From NCBI GenBank assembly GCA_004352715.1, contig SCFE01000048.1, positions 617,789-681,788 on the forward strand: a DNA stretch of 64,000 bases, written 5' to 3'. Of this stretch, positions 1 through 12,600 are shown one piece after another (position 1 is the stretch's first letter; each line of letters starts with the position of its first letter). Both the position numbers and the translations under genes were made by a program. The DNA is from Hofstenia miamia (taxonomy: Eukaryota; Xenacoelomorpha; Acoela). The notes below the pieces were generated by a model. That model was not told the DNA's origin. It ran no database searches and saw only the letters and a program-made list of their open reading frames with translations.

Positions 1-99
1 CTTTTAGTTTTGGCAAAAAATAAGATGACATTTAATAAAAAAACTGAGAGTACATTTCGTATCCTATATCTGCTCCTCTGTTGAAATTGAAGGCGCAAT

Positions 100-430
100 G
101 ATAAGCCTATTTCATTGCTAGAAATTTTTGTGCGTATTTGAGTTATGACTTATCCTGGAAATTACATGTGCCTGAAAAAATACAAATTCAATCTTCTACG
201 CTATTCAAGCGATCAATTGCCTTTAATACTTCATACCACGTAAAACTTACTCTTTAATCCTGACTTCCTTCAGGTATGCATCTCAGATTCGGTTTACATC
301 ATCAGGAGATGTTAACAAATTTGAACGTTTACAACTGCGATGTACTAAGTGGGTTCCAAATATTGGAAACCACAAAGTTAAACTTCGTAGCTTCAATTTA
401 TTCCCGTGCCTCTACTATTTAAATTTTATA
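100..430 (+). mobile_element. Non-LTR retrotransposon, C-terminal relic
   Basis: Frame +, with stops, reads a segment typical of the region after the reverse transcriptase in Jockey/CR1-type LINEs: a stretch like TSFRYASQIRFTSSG, then VNKFERLQLRCTKWVP and KLRSFNLFP. This corresponds to the family pattern of 'I/V-E-R-V-Q-R-R-x-T-K' followed by 'L-x-x-L-N-L-x-P'. It is 5'-truncated and not translatable as a whole. The following element begins within the RT domain, so this may be the end of a separate older insertion. Confidence 0.6.
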
Positions 431-1999
431 ATTTAACTTGTACATAAATGACTTAAACAAATCTGTAAATAGCTGTCGCAATATTATTCAATACGCAGAC
501 GACACACTCATGTGGTGTGAAAGTTGTTGTGCCATTACTGCTACAAAAAACGTGCAGAAAAGTATTGCAGACATCCAAAAATATTTAGTAAAAACAAATT
601 AACTTTGAATAACAAAAAAACACAGTTTATTCTCTTTACAAACAAGCACTACAAAAAGAGAAGCAAAATAATATGTCTGAACTTACCAAGGTTAAGTGCG
701 CCAATAGAACAGAGCCACGTAGTTAAATATCTGGGAGTGGAAATAGACAAAAATCTTCATTGTCAGCAATTTGTAAGCTCTAAAATCAGAAAAATGGCTT
801 CGTCAATCCAATACCTCAATACCTTGAGATGTGTCGTCCAGGGAAAGCAGATCATAAACACCCTTATAACAAGCCAGTTTGCATATGCTTGCGTACTACT
901 AAACGAAATACCACTGAAACAACAAGCGCGATTGAATACTATCTTTAATAGGTCAATCTCTACAATGTTTTCTGNNNNNNNNNNNNNNNNNGTCAATCCA
1001 ATACCTCAATACCTTGAGATGTGTCGTCCAGGGAAAGCAGATCATAAACACCCTTATAACAAGCCAGTTTGCATATGCTTGCGTACTACTAAACGAAATA
1101 CCACTGAAACAACAAGCGCGATTGAATACTATCTTTAATAGGTCAATCTCTACAATGTTTTCTGTCAAACGGCAACAAACCAGAAGGCTTCTTAAACATC
1201 AATGAATATTGGCGCCCAGTTACTACATTCAATACTTGAGCCTGGTGAATCTTTATAAACAAATTAATGTTATGAGCACCCAAAATCTATTCAATAGCAA
1301 ATTTACAATGAATCAAAGAACAAATAAATGCATTAGCATATATAGAATTAGGGAGTCGGCATGGCAAAAATCTTACACAGTAATTACTACAAACCTGTGG
1401 AACAATTTAGACAATAATATAAGAAACGCAAAGAACATAAAGTTATTTAAAAGATTGTTAAAAGAAAACTTATTAAACAAACAATACGCTTTTGGAACAT
1501 CAANCTGGTGAATCTTTATAAACAAATTAATGTTATGAGCACCCAAAATCTATTCAATAGCAAATTTACAATGAATCAAAGAACAAATAAATGCATTAGC
1601 ATATATAGAATTAGGGAGTCGGCATGGCAAAAATCTTACACAGTAATTACTACAAACCTGTGGAACAATTTAGACAATAATATAAGAAACGCAAAGAACA
1701 TAAAGTTATTTAAAAGATTGTTAAAAGAAAACCTATTAAACAAACAATACGCTTTTTGAACATCAAATAGGCTTCATGTATGGCAGAATAAAAGAGTGAT
1801 ATAATTGTAAATATGTATAATGGTTGTTTTTTATTTTAATTTTTTATCTGTAGTTTGTATCCTAGTTTGTAGTTGTACGTTAATATATATATTGTATAGT
1901 ATACATTTTGTAAATAGTGTATATATTATATATATATATATATTGTACTACGTTGTATACAAACGAATAAAGTCTAAATTAACATTAACATTAATTTGC
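430..1999 (+). mobile_element. 5'-truncated non-LTR retrotransposon (RT to 3' end)
   Basis: The segment opens inside a reverse transcriptase: LYINDLNK is followed by the catalytic YADDT box (about 491-505), then the usual downstream RT motif VKYLGVEID (about 724-750) and a C-terminal domain ending near LWNNLDNNIR and FKRLLKENLL. This motif order is that of Jockey/CR1-like LINEs. The 3' end carries AATAAA and short AACATT repeats (about 1,967-1,995), like the microsatellite tails of CR1/L2 elements. The frame is interrupted (a stop lies between the YADD box and the next block). Two blocks (802-974 = 992-1,164; 1,242-1,503 = 1,505-1,766) are repeated directly around N characters, so the apparent length is inflated by failed contig merging. 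Confidence 0.85.
1919..1943. repeat. (TA)n microsatellite
   Basis: Simple alternating T/A run in the 3' part of the preceding LINE. Confidence 0.85.
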
Positions 2000-2397
2000 T
2001 ATATGTAAAAAAACTTCGAACAAACAGTTTCATTTCAGTGCTTTTGATTATATATCTCTATACTAATACGTTCTAAAGATTATAATCTTTTTCAATTAAC
2101 AATTGTGAAGAAATCTATGACACCTTACTTCTATTTTAACCGCATTACTCTCTTGGCATATTTTATTCCTGTCAATACGAACATTCATTTATTCGATAAT
2201 CACAACACTGTCCAAAAGAAACTACTGTTTTTTTTGTAGACTACATCTCATTTTGAATACTTCAATAGTAGATGTACATATTATTTTGTTTGCCCATGCA
2301 ACTCATGCCGATCATCGAGCATTTCAATATTCAATAAAAGATTTTGTTTACTGTAACTGAATTTGTAGACCTATTGTAATAAATCTATTTCAAAATA
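2000..2397. other. Intergenic, nothing recognised
   Basis: AT-rich sequence without an open frame of note, splice-linked coding similarity or clear repeat structure. Confidence 0.5.
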
Positions 2398-2409
2398 ATG
2401 AACATAACA

Positions 2410-2440
<31 letters not shown>

Positions 2441-2865
2441 TACAGACAAGCAAGGTAATAGAAGCACGAAGGCCAGACATAGTAGTGGTAGACAAAGAGA
2501 AAAGATTGGGAACAGTGATAACACATAGCAGTACCAAAGGACAGAAATGTAGAAAGCAAGGAGAAAGAGAAGATAGACAAGTACAGGGAGTTGGCAGAAG
2601 AAATAGAAAGGCTGTGGAAGTTAAAGAAAGTTGAAGTAGTCCTGATAGTTGTAGGAGCACTGGGAACAATGAGTACGAAGCATAAGAGTACAAAGTGAGA
2701 AGGAGCAGTAGCACAGAAGGCAGCATTGTTAGGAACACCTAGAGTCCTGAGAAAAGATCTCAGACTCCCTGGGAACTGGTGAGTTCCTCGAGCTGAGAGG
2801 GATACCAGCATGAAGCTGTGAGAAGAAATGAAGTAATAAAATAATAATAATAATAATATACAATT
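2398..2865 (+). mobile_element. LINE 3'-end fragment bracketed by AAT repeats
   Basis: Starts with an (AAT)n run (2,406-2,438) and ends with a shorter one (2,838-2,856). Between them is a purine-rich, codon-biased stretch encoding VIEARRPDIVVVDK, then in a shifted frame KYRELAEEIERLWKLK, VVGALGTMS and AVAQKAALLGTPRVLRK. I recognise this as the conserved C-terminal segment found after the RT of certain metazoan non-LTR elements (family pattern 'pvVvGALGt...aLLGTaRiLRk'). It has frameshifts and an in-frame TGA, so it is dead. The longest open frame here runs on the opposite strand and is a shadow of this biased sequence. Confidence 0.65.
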
Positions 2866-2869
2866 TGCA

Positions 2870-3558
2870 ATCACTAATTTATTATTTTGTTTAATTGCAA
2901 ACTGAGATATACAGGCAGTTATTGAAATTTATATTGTGCAATTTTCAATTTTTCTTTACTAAAACCCATATTTAATATTACCTATTCAGGAGAGAGGGTT
3001 ATTATTCCATCTGTTTTCTTTGAATAGCTTTATTACTGCTGGGGACGGTCAATTTTCACTTTAAGTAATATATTAACTACTCAATTTTATACATTTGATA
3101 ATTCATTTCACATTGGCGTTCCCTATGCACTCAGTTATTAATGCTTCTTCTTTGGTAAAATAGAATGTATGGATAGTTGATATCGGATTTGTCCCTTAAT
3201 TGGACTTGCTGTAATATGAAATTTTTATTAACTATTGCCTCTTTTTGATTCTTTAAAAAGATGTTAATTTTGGCTGAAATTTCAATTAAGACACTTAGTG
3301 ATCATATATGTCAATATTAATTATCAAGGAAATCACTTTCAAGTTTTTAAAAATTCAACGGTTAACTTGCATGCTCTGAGCATCTGTAAAAAGGAAGCAT
3401 CGCTTGACATTCCCTAAGCAATATAATTAGCCATCGAAGCTAAAATACAGATCGTCAAGATTACAGAATAATAAGAAATATATATTATGGTAATATAAAT
3501 TGCAAATTGCGTGGTAAAATTTTGTCTTGATAGATATTATTTAATATACTTGCATAAT
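2870..3558. other. Upstream flank of the ATPase gene
   Basis: AT-rich, no other gene seen. It should hold the promoter and perhaps a non-coding first exon, but I cannot point to a convincing TATA box or initiator. Confidence 0.4.
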
Positions 3559-3690
3559 ATGACAGAGTATCGTTACATCAAAACCAAAAGAGCTGAGCTC
3601 GATGAACTAAAAAAGGTCTTTACAATGGACGACCACCACATTTCTTGGGCTGAGCTTACTACGCGGTACCCAGGAATCAATCTCAAAAAG
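3559..3690 (+). CDS. ATPase exon 1 (residues 1-44, N-terminus)
   Basis: Reads [20 protein letters not shown]..., aligning with the cytosolic N-terminus of Na,K-ATPase alpha (DELKKE.xMDDHKIS). Ends AAAAAG|GTATTC, phase 0. The start at 3,559 gives a normal-length N-terminus. ATATGACAG just after it could alternatively be a splice acceptor. Confidence 0.85.
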
Positions 3691-6600
3691 GTATTCAGTA
3701 AGTCATAAATAAATATCCCAAAAATGAGTTATTATTTCGAATGCAGTAAATCTTGAATAAATACATATGACGTATTTTACATGTGCTCCTGATTACTATC
3801 AGTTGTCTACATAAAAACTGTAATGAATTGACTTGGCTCCTACTTTTTTAATTTTATAAAAATTTTGCACTAGCTTAAATAGAAATAATTTCTAGTGAAA
3901 AAACAGCATTTCTTAAAATAACAGACATTGTAATGGACTGATTTGCAATTTTCAATATTATTAAAAAACAAACTTAATTGCGCTTTTTACTAATCCTAAG
4001 AATAATGTGTTAAAGCAAAACAAAAATATTGGAAGAAAGCTGCAAACAGTACCAATATTAGCAAATTGATTTGGCCCTACCAGAAGTTTTGAAAATTTGC
4101 GATGGTTTCCCCAAAAAATGTTTAAACGCTTTTAAGTCATGAACTAATGAAGATATTTAAAATATGAAAACACCACACAGTAGAGAATTGTCTTCCTTTT
4201 CCTTCTTTTTGAAATTAATTCGTGATTTGGCGCTGTTTTGCTCAGGTGTGACAACCTTTGACTTTATGCCTGAACTGGACTCACAATTTGTCGTCAGAAA
4301 ACAAAATATTTTAGGCTGGTTCTTGTTCCCATGGGCATTAAACAGCCTCATTATCTGAACACTAGGTATGGAACGAATTGTGAATAGCTTAGTTGCATCT
4401 ACTTCAGCACAAGAATAAGTTTTAGCGCAAATTTTATATTCTAACAGACTTGGTCAAATCGATTCGCTACATAAAAGTAACACTAATAGAAATAGGATTA
4501 ACAAATATTTTTAAGGGTCTAAGTAATACCCATGCAAGACGAAATTTAGAAAAATATGGTATTAACAGCTTAACTCCGCAGAGATTCGTTAGTAGCTGGA
4601 TCCGATATTCAAATGTTCTGTTTAATGATATTTCTTCTTTAATTTGGATGGCAGCATTACTATTACTCGATGTCTTTGGCGAATATTATATTGATGGCAA
4701 AAAAGAATGGAATTTGGTATTTTTTTCATACTTACAGTAAATTTAGCACAAGTCAAATTATTCCTGGTATTAAGCTTTTCATGGCCGAATCGTTCACCTT
4801 CTCAGGCATAATCAAGTAACTATATTTCCGATGTAATCACATTTAATAAAATATATTGTGATAGGACCTTCTTCAAAATGGGGAATATTTTAAGGTTATA
4901 ACGATCTTTATGAATTTAGAGATCAACAAAACCTTATTTTAAAAACATTACAATATCTTACATTTAACCCTGTAGTGCCCAAGCGTAGAAAAAATATTAA
5001 AAATAGTTTTTCTGTTGATCCTACATCAAGGAGCCATAAAAATGATATTCCATCATTGAGTATGTTAATATTTCACTAGTTTTTCTGGATTAGTTTGCAT
5101 ATTTCAACTCCGGACAATAGAGGTATCAAAAGCTGTAAAATTGACTATGCTCAGAAATTTTCTTAAGATGCTAAAGCGACTGAATGAACCCTTATCAAGA
5201 TATTGTTATTGAATTTCAATGGATAGAAAGGCTTTTGTAAATTACACTACTAGGATTGATTGATATCATCTGCATGAGGGATAATTGTATGATCCGTACA
5301 TTTATTTGGGTACATCTTTGCATCTACAGCTTATCTATAATATAATTCATTAAAGAATTGTAAACAACTAACATTGATTCGATATATAATAGATAACATC
5401 ACTTTTTAATGATATATAAATCTACATTATGATTCCCTCACAAATTCCAACTTTGCTTTATTGAATGAATTTCACAATTAGCAACAGACAAAAGTCATTC
5501 AAAGAGATTGTTTCGCTGACTTTGCTTTTCTCTGAATATGGAAATATTTTCATTGAGTCCTTCTTTTAAATTTGAGTAATCATAAAATGTGGATCCTTGA
5601 ATTTTTTGAAAAACAAAATATGTCTATTTCAAATTGCTAAAAAATAATATTTAAATTTTAAGATTTGAGCATATCACAAATGATATGTCTTTAGCATGCC
5701 AAAGGGGTAAGCAAGGCATTTTATTTTTTGCTCGCAATAATTACAATATAGAAATTACAAGTGGAGTTGCAAATTTGCAAATTTGGCTAAGACTCCAAAA
5801 TCATAGACATCACTATGTTAAAATGATTTGCAGTATTTTGGATTTATAGAAGAAGAGAATTGTTTAGTAATGTGAAATATTTATTTAGTTTATGAATTCG
5901 ATCTGCCTTGTTGTAGTGATGCTAATATTGTCGTGGTTCTGTTTTTATCAAGAAAAGTCAGAGAACGATATCATGAAAAAATTTACAAAACTCATTCCAA
6001 AAGTAAGGATATATATTATTTTAGACATATATTTTAAGTCTGCCGATTTGTATTTATATTTCAAAAAAAATCATTCCAAAAAAATTCAGATGGTAAGCAA
6101 CATTTTTAAAAAAGCTTTGAACAACAACGAAAGATGTACTAGGGATAATCATATTAACTAGTACAACATTAAATTAATATTCTAGAACACTGCCAAAGAA
6201 CTACTTTTAATTGTTTTGTTACAAAAATCCATAAAATATTAGTTTTCATGATTAGTTCACTTTTATTGCTTTGACTAAATCATTCACTACTGTCAATCTT
6301 CGACAGATGCTTTATATATGGAAATCATATCTTAAGCATTGAATATCTTACATATACATTTAGACAGCTACAGTCATTCGCAACGGACAAAAAACCAGAA
6401 TCAGAACTGATCAGCTAGTAATTGGGGATCTTGTTCAAATCAGAGCAATGGAAAAAGTACCAGCAGATATTCGTTTATCAGAAACAAGAAACCTAACTGT
6501 AAGTAACTCCTAAGATCAATTTATGCAACTTATTCAATTTTAATGCGAAACTAGAGCAATTTGTCCTCAAAAATGTTTCAAAACCTACGATTTTTTTCAC

Positions 6601-9600
6601 CGGTATGATAAGTGAAATGTTAATATGACCGAAATAAATTGTTGACAACTCAAGAGAGACAAAGCACCATTACAATCTTCATTTGAAATTTGATGAGGTT
6701 TTTTATAAAAACTAATTTGCTTAAAATTATTTCAGAATTCGATGGAATTAAATCTTATTATGAAACAGTAAAATATATTTTTTATAAGTTTGATCATAAT
6801 TTTCGTGCTCAATAAACCATTGTTATATCTTTGGGTCAATTCAATGGTTCAAATAATTTTACAAATTTCTAGCCAATGAATTCAAATTTCATTTCCAGAA
6901 GGATTCTTTATTCTAAATGATGGCTCAAATCTAAATACCGGTCAAACAAGCTTAAGCCGGGTTTGATCCTAGCCCTCACCTTACATTCATCTGATGCAGA
7001 TATTACAATATTGGATTAACCCAATATTGAGAAATGCAACATTTATAGCAAAGTTTTGTACAAACTGAGTTTTGCTATAGCTTAAACTGGTAGACATTTT
7101 AGAAACAAGTCCAACTCACTTTTCCTGATACCCGAATATATAAAATATATGGAACAATTAATATGTAAGTTTTAATTCAAGGCAATTATTATTTGATTTT
7201 CTAATTCACAATTATTAAGGTGGATAATTCGTGTGTGACTAAAGATTTAGAACCGCAGTTCAGAACCTCAGATGTTACAAGCAAGCTTCCACTTGAATCC
7301 AAAAACATTGCATTTTGTGGAACAACTGTGGTTACTGGTTAATTTTCTTTAGATATATTTAAGGCAACTAAGGGACTACCCAACTAATTCTATCTATTTT
7401 GTGCTTAATGTAACATCAGGTGATACATTTATTATTGTTATGGTAGTACAATAAAATATTTTTAAATTTTACAAAATTAGCAGCAATATCAACATTCAGT
7501 GCTACGGCAACCGCAGCTATTTTGAATTTTTAAATATTTCACCTTTTTTAAAATTTTTCTTAACCCTCTTTATATTTAATTCCAATTTGAATCGAATTGT
7601 AATCAGAAAGTGCACCTTTATAAAGTGAAACTTTATGTAAAACAATTCAAGAATTGAATTTCAATCTAAAATTTAAAAAAGCAAGGTTTTTGAAAAAACC
7701 GCCTGTCACCTCATCAATTCTTTCATTTTGACTAGGCATGCTAAGTTTTGATAGCATGGCAGCATCCATCATGGCAATAAATCGAAAACAAGAATACAAA
7801 TACAGCGAAATATATATTTGATTTCGTGACAGCATAAAAATGCAGACCAATTTAGGGAAATCGATAAAAATACTTTTTCTATGACTTCTCAAGAAAATAT
7901 ATGGGCGAATAAAATACAAATTGACCAAAAATGTAGCAAACATTTCCTTTGAAGAAAGTCAGAACTACAATGCGTATTGCTTCACGATGCAGAAAGATTT
8001 CGTGACGGTATAAAAATGTAGGCCAATTTGAGCAATTGCTAAAAATATTTTTTATGGTGTGTATTAAGATCGTACGCGAAATCAATTTTCGTACGCCATC
8101 GCGCGACAGAAATATTTCGTGTAATGCGTACAGCGATGCGCCCACCAATTAACACTTTCTGCGCTAATATCAGGGTATCGACTCTCGCCTTTCCAAACGA
8201 CTGATTAGCATTATTCAGAACAAAATGCTGCAAGGTGTCCATCTTCTAGGACGATTTAGACTTGGGAGATTATTTGAGACGCAGTACGCTGCCCTTATCA
8301 GGACTCATTGCAAGAGGTACTTTAATAAATCATTTAATTTCGAAGCATGCTTGACTATTGAAATCAAATGAAAGACTGATGTTGTCACAAGCGATGGCAG
8401 GCATTTAGATATTATATGAAGTCAAGCAAATAACTTTCTTTAAGAATTATTCAATGTTCCGTTTGTTACAGATAAGGTGTATATTAATCAAAAAATGTGT
8501 AATTGTTGCATCAAATAGCATTGTATGCATTAGATAATAGAAATTTAAAAAGCAAATTTATAAGCAATTCTAGTTTTGGTAGATGTTAGTCAGTAAGGCA
8601 AAATGTATTAATTGAAATCTAAGTATTATAATACTCAACATTTAAAAAACTAGATTAATTCCACTGTATAGGCTTGAGTTCTCATTATAAATATTTAAAT
8701 AGGGGCTGGTAAAGGAATTGTAATTCGTACTGGTGATAGGACGGTACTTGGCCATACGGCGAATATGGCTGCATTTGCTGGTAACAAAACAATTGCCGGT
8801 ACTTCTTTAGAAGTTTCATTTCTGCTTCGGATAGTTTCAGTTATTTCGATTTGCCTTAGCCTCGTGTTGTTTTTCCTTTCAATAGTACTTGGATACGGCT
8901 TTACAAAATCCGTAGAATCGTCTGTTATTTGTTTAATTGCTGCAGTACCTGAAGGTCTTGTGGTTATCGTAACAGTAAGATATTTATAAATTTTTATTTT
9001 TTAAATTATGGTTGTTAAATAGGGTTATTCTATGGATCTTATATCGTAACGTAAATAGTTTATAAATTGTTTTTAAGTTATAGATGTGTGTTGAGTTGTC
9101 CTCTTCTCAAACAGTAAATTCCATTAGTTACACTCACTAAATTCCATGTAGAATAGAACTAACGTTAATTGAACTTATTGAGCAAATCAAAGATCCTAAT
9201 TATTGTAAGAAATTTTTCGAAGCTATTTCAACAAATATTGCACTTAGTATTTTATGTTAATAGTCACGAGTCCGTTGCACAGGAAGTTCCAAAAATACAT
9301 TTTGTACCATCTCTATTTCGGTTCCGCAGAATCAGAATTAGGCTTACCCAATGAGCTAGTATAGTAAAATGCAACCAAAAAACAATTACAAGTTCTAAAA
9401 AAATATAATAAAACTAATGGTAAAAAATAAAAAATGAAAATTGAAATTTTAGATCGATTTCTGTTAAGATTAGAATCTAAGGCATGATTTTCTACACATT
9501 AGGTTGTAAGGAGTTTAAAATTAATATTAAAGTATAAAGATTATTGAGAAAAAATTTCGACATCACCTGCGAATAGGTTTTCGTATAAAACGGATCCTTG

Positions 9601-12600
9601 AGGAATCCCTTGGTGAGTTTATGTAAAGAAGATGCAGAATTGTTCCAATAATTTGTTGATGACGATTTTGTAAATATAATTTCAATTAGAATATTATTTA
9701 TCACCAATTTCAATAGATTTCAATTTCGATAAAAAGATGGCTAAGTTTATCAATGGCTTTACTGAAGTCAGTAAAAAAGTTTTCAGTAGTTTGGTCAAAG
9801 TATTTCCTGTATCTGTATTTAATTTGATCGATTAAGTGATTTTTTCAAGAAAATCTGACAAGGTACTATGCGTGTAAAAGTTCTTGAGATCAAAATATCC
9901 AAGTGGGATTAAAATATTCCTATTTTATTGCTTCACATTGTTTGAATAGATGTGTAATGGGATGATGTTTTGCTTATCATTTATAGGTAGATTTTCTCAA
10001 TAGTTTTTAAATATTTATGTGCCCTTCTGCATCCCAATAGAAAGAAGTGCAGTTATCATATTTTAGGGGAATTAACTAGATATCTGTGAACTGATCAAAA
10101 TAAAGTTTTATTTACGTAAAAAAGTATATAATTCATTGAATTACTTCAAGTGCTCAATATTTTTACATTTAGTTACATTTACGACTGGGTGCCAGAGGAC
10201 TTGATAATAGAAAATGTCACGTTAACCATTTGGCTGCCGCGGAAATGATAGGAAGCATCTCCGTTATTTGTACTGAAAAAACAGGAATTCTAACTGTAAA
10301 TAAGATGGAAGTGTCCCATTTATATATAGATGATATAATACATGAAGCACAGCGAGACGATAGTAAGTGTGTTTTTTTACTTAATATTGCCAATACTTCA
10401 TATATTCTATTATTCAGAGAAAAGAAGAAGTCGTACGAACGGTTAACTAATTTGACTTTAAAATACATATTTTTTCATATTCTAGAGGTCAAAATATCAG
10501 ATTTATTAATACTTTAACAAGGATATGCTAAGGCTAAGAATTGCTTGATTTCTTAAAGATTTTGTTTAAGATATATGAAAATTACTGATCTTTGCAGTAA
10601 GTTTGAAAGTGTGGATTTGTAGCTTTTCCAACTCTATTAATATTGGATAAGGCAAAATCAATTAACGTTTTTAGCAATAATGTCAAAAAAGTCTGCAACC
10701 ACTTGGAGAAGTCTTGGAAGAATGGCTGCTCTTTGTAATAATGCTGATTTTTCTCCAAATCAAGATCATATCGCAATTTCTAGAAGGTTAGTATTCTTTA
10801 ATTACGAAGAACAATTAATTAAATTTTTTTTCATAATACATATATTCTAAAACCTTAGTAATTGCAAATCAGACCAACAGAGCGATGGAGTTTTAATGAT
10901 ACCAAGGCTGGTATTGTGAAGATTATTCCTTGGCTATTATATTATTTTTGAAGAATTTCTAAATACAATCAAACCTCGGTTCTCGAACGACTCATAGTTC
11001 GAACAAATCGGAGTTCGGACGGAAAATTCGACAAAATTTTTTATTCAAAGTTTGGCCGAAAATCGGAATTCAAACTCTTCAATCGCTACCTTTGTCGTGA
11101 GTATTTTGCTCTCATTTTTATATTGGATTTTGGAAGTATTTGTACCGTCAAAGAAAATCAGTGCAAGTAGTAAAGCTGTTAAAATGGAAAGAAGACAACT
11201 ATTGCAATTAAGAAAGAAATAATATCAAAATATGAAGAAGGTGCGCTTTATGTTCATGTTATTTGTGTCTTTGTCATTGTCTTCAACATTCTCTGATATA
11301 TACATGTTAGTTTATATTTATTGGTTACCGTTTAAATGTGTATTTTCAGGCATAAAATAATGTAAAATTAAACATCTAGGGTGTTGGAACGGATTAATAC
11401 GATTATTTTATTTGTAAATGGAAAAAAATAAATTTCGGTGTTCAAACAAATCGCTTCTCGAACGGGGTTCTGGAACGAATTATGGTAGAGAATCGAGGTT
11501 TGGCTGTAACAAACGTATTTACTTGAGAAATACTATTTAAATCAGGCTCGATTAATTTTAATAACAATGTGCCTCTCAGAAACTAAGGAAGCACTCCACA
11601 ACATAAATTAATATGATTTTCATTTTTCTGTTTGCTTACTGAAACAAACATTTTGAAATGCGAATGTTTAATCCTTAGCCCTATTTTACTATTATTTTAC
11701 TTGGACTTTTTTGTAGCAGTTATTCCCGAGGGAGAGGCAATTTGCCCCCTCCCCTAAGATCTCGGAAACAGTCCATCCACCAAATTTGGTGTGCAGATAC
11801 TTTGATAAGTGAGGTATATCTTGGGAAAGCCATTTTGTGATACAATGATTAAATGATGAAAATTCTGAGCATATTAATTAGTTTATGTATCGGATTTTCC
11901 AAATTTCTCATTATTTACAGAAAATGTTAGAAATATTACTAATTAGGAATCAAGAGAAAGGCCTATAATGCAATAAAACATAGAAAAAACATTTAATTAT
12001 AATTTTGCATTGAAAATTATGTCTTGCTTTCAATTTATAGCCTTTACATACAAAGTTGTTACTTTTGAAACTCTCAAAAAGTGTAAGTTTTTCATGGTAT
12101 TTTTGTTCCAAAATTTGCTGAAAATAGCAACCCTTGACCCTATCTGCATAATTTTTTGTAAACATTTGCAAAACAAGTTAAAAACAGTCATGGAAGTATA
12201 GTTTATTTAAAAAACGATCTTTGAGTTATATCTGAAAATATGGAAGGGGGTCAAATCGCCCACAGGCAAGATAGAGTTGAATTAAAATTTGTGATTTCAA
12301 TTTAATTTATTCCCGTAACATTTGGCCAAATTAAATTGTTAATTTTGAGTCCAAATTAATTAGAAGTGATGATAACAAATATTACATGTAGCTGCTAGTT
12401 ATCATAAAGCTCTCAGGCACATATAATTGTCAAAATAGCATTTTTGACAATCTAGTTTACTGATTTCAGTAGTTCTCAAAATCTTTAGTACTGTTGTCTG
12501 CATATTTTAAAAATTGCATGTAATATTATATTTGTAATACAAAGAGTTAATATTAATCTGTATAATTTACTTCATTTACTTTTAGGATGTGCGTTGGAGG

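Noticed and set aside
2371-2874. 167-codon open frame on the minus strand
   Set aside because: It is the opposite strand of a purine-rich LINE 3' fragment whose plus-strand translation matches a known element segment; the minus peptide is low-complexity (L/S-rich).
10173-10362. H,K-ATPase or Ca-ATPase identity for the pump gene
   Set aside because: TYEQRK, the C-terminal [14 protein letters not shown] and overall spacing fit the IIC (Na,K/H,K) group rather than Ca pumps. The Ser in TM5 (ASN, not TKN) is Na,K-like.
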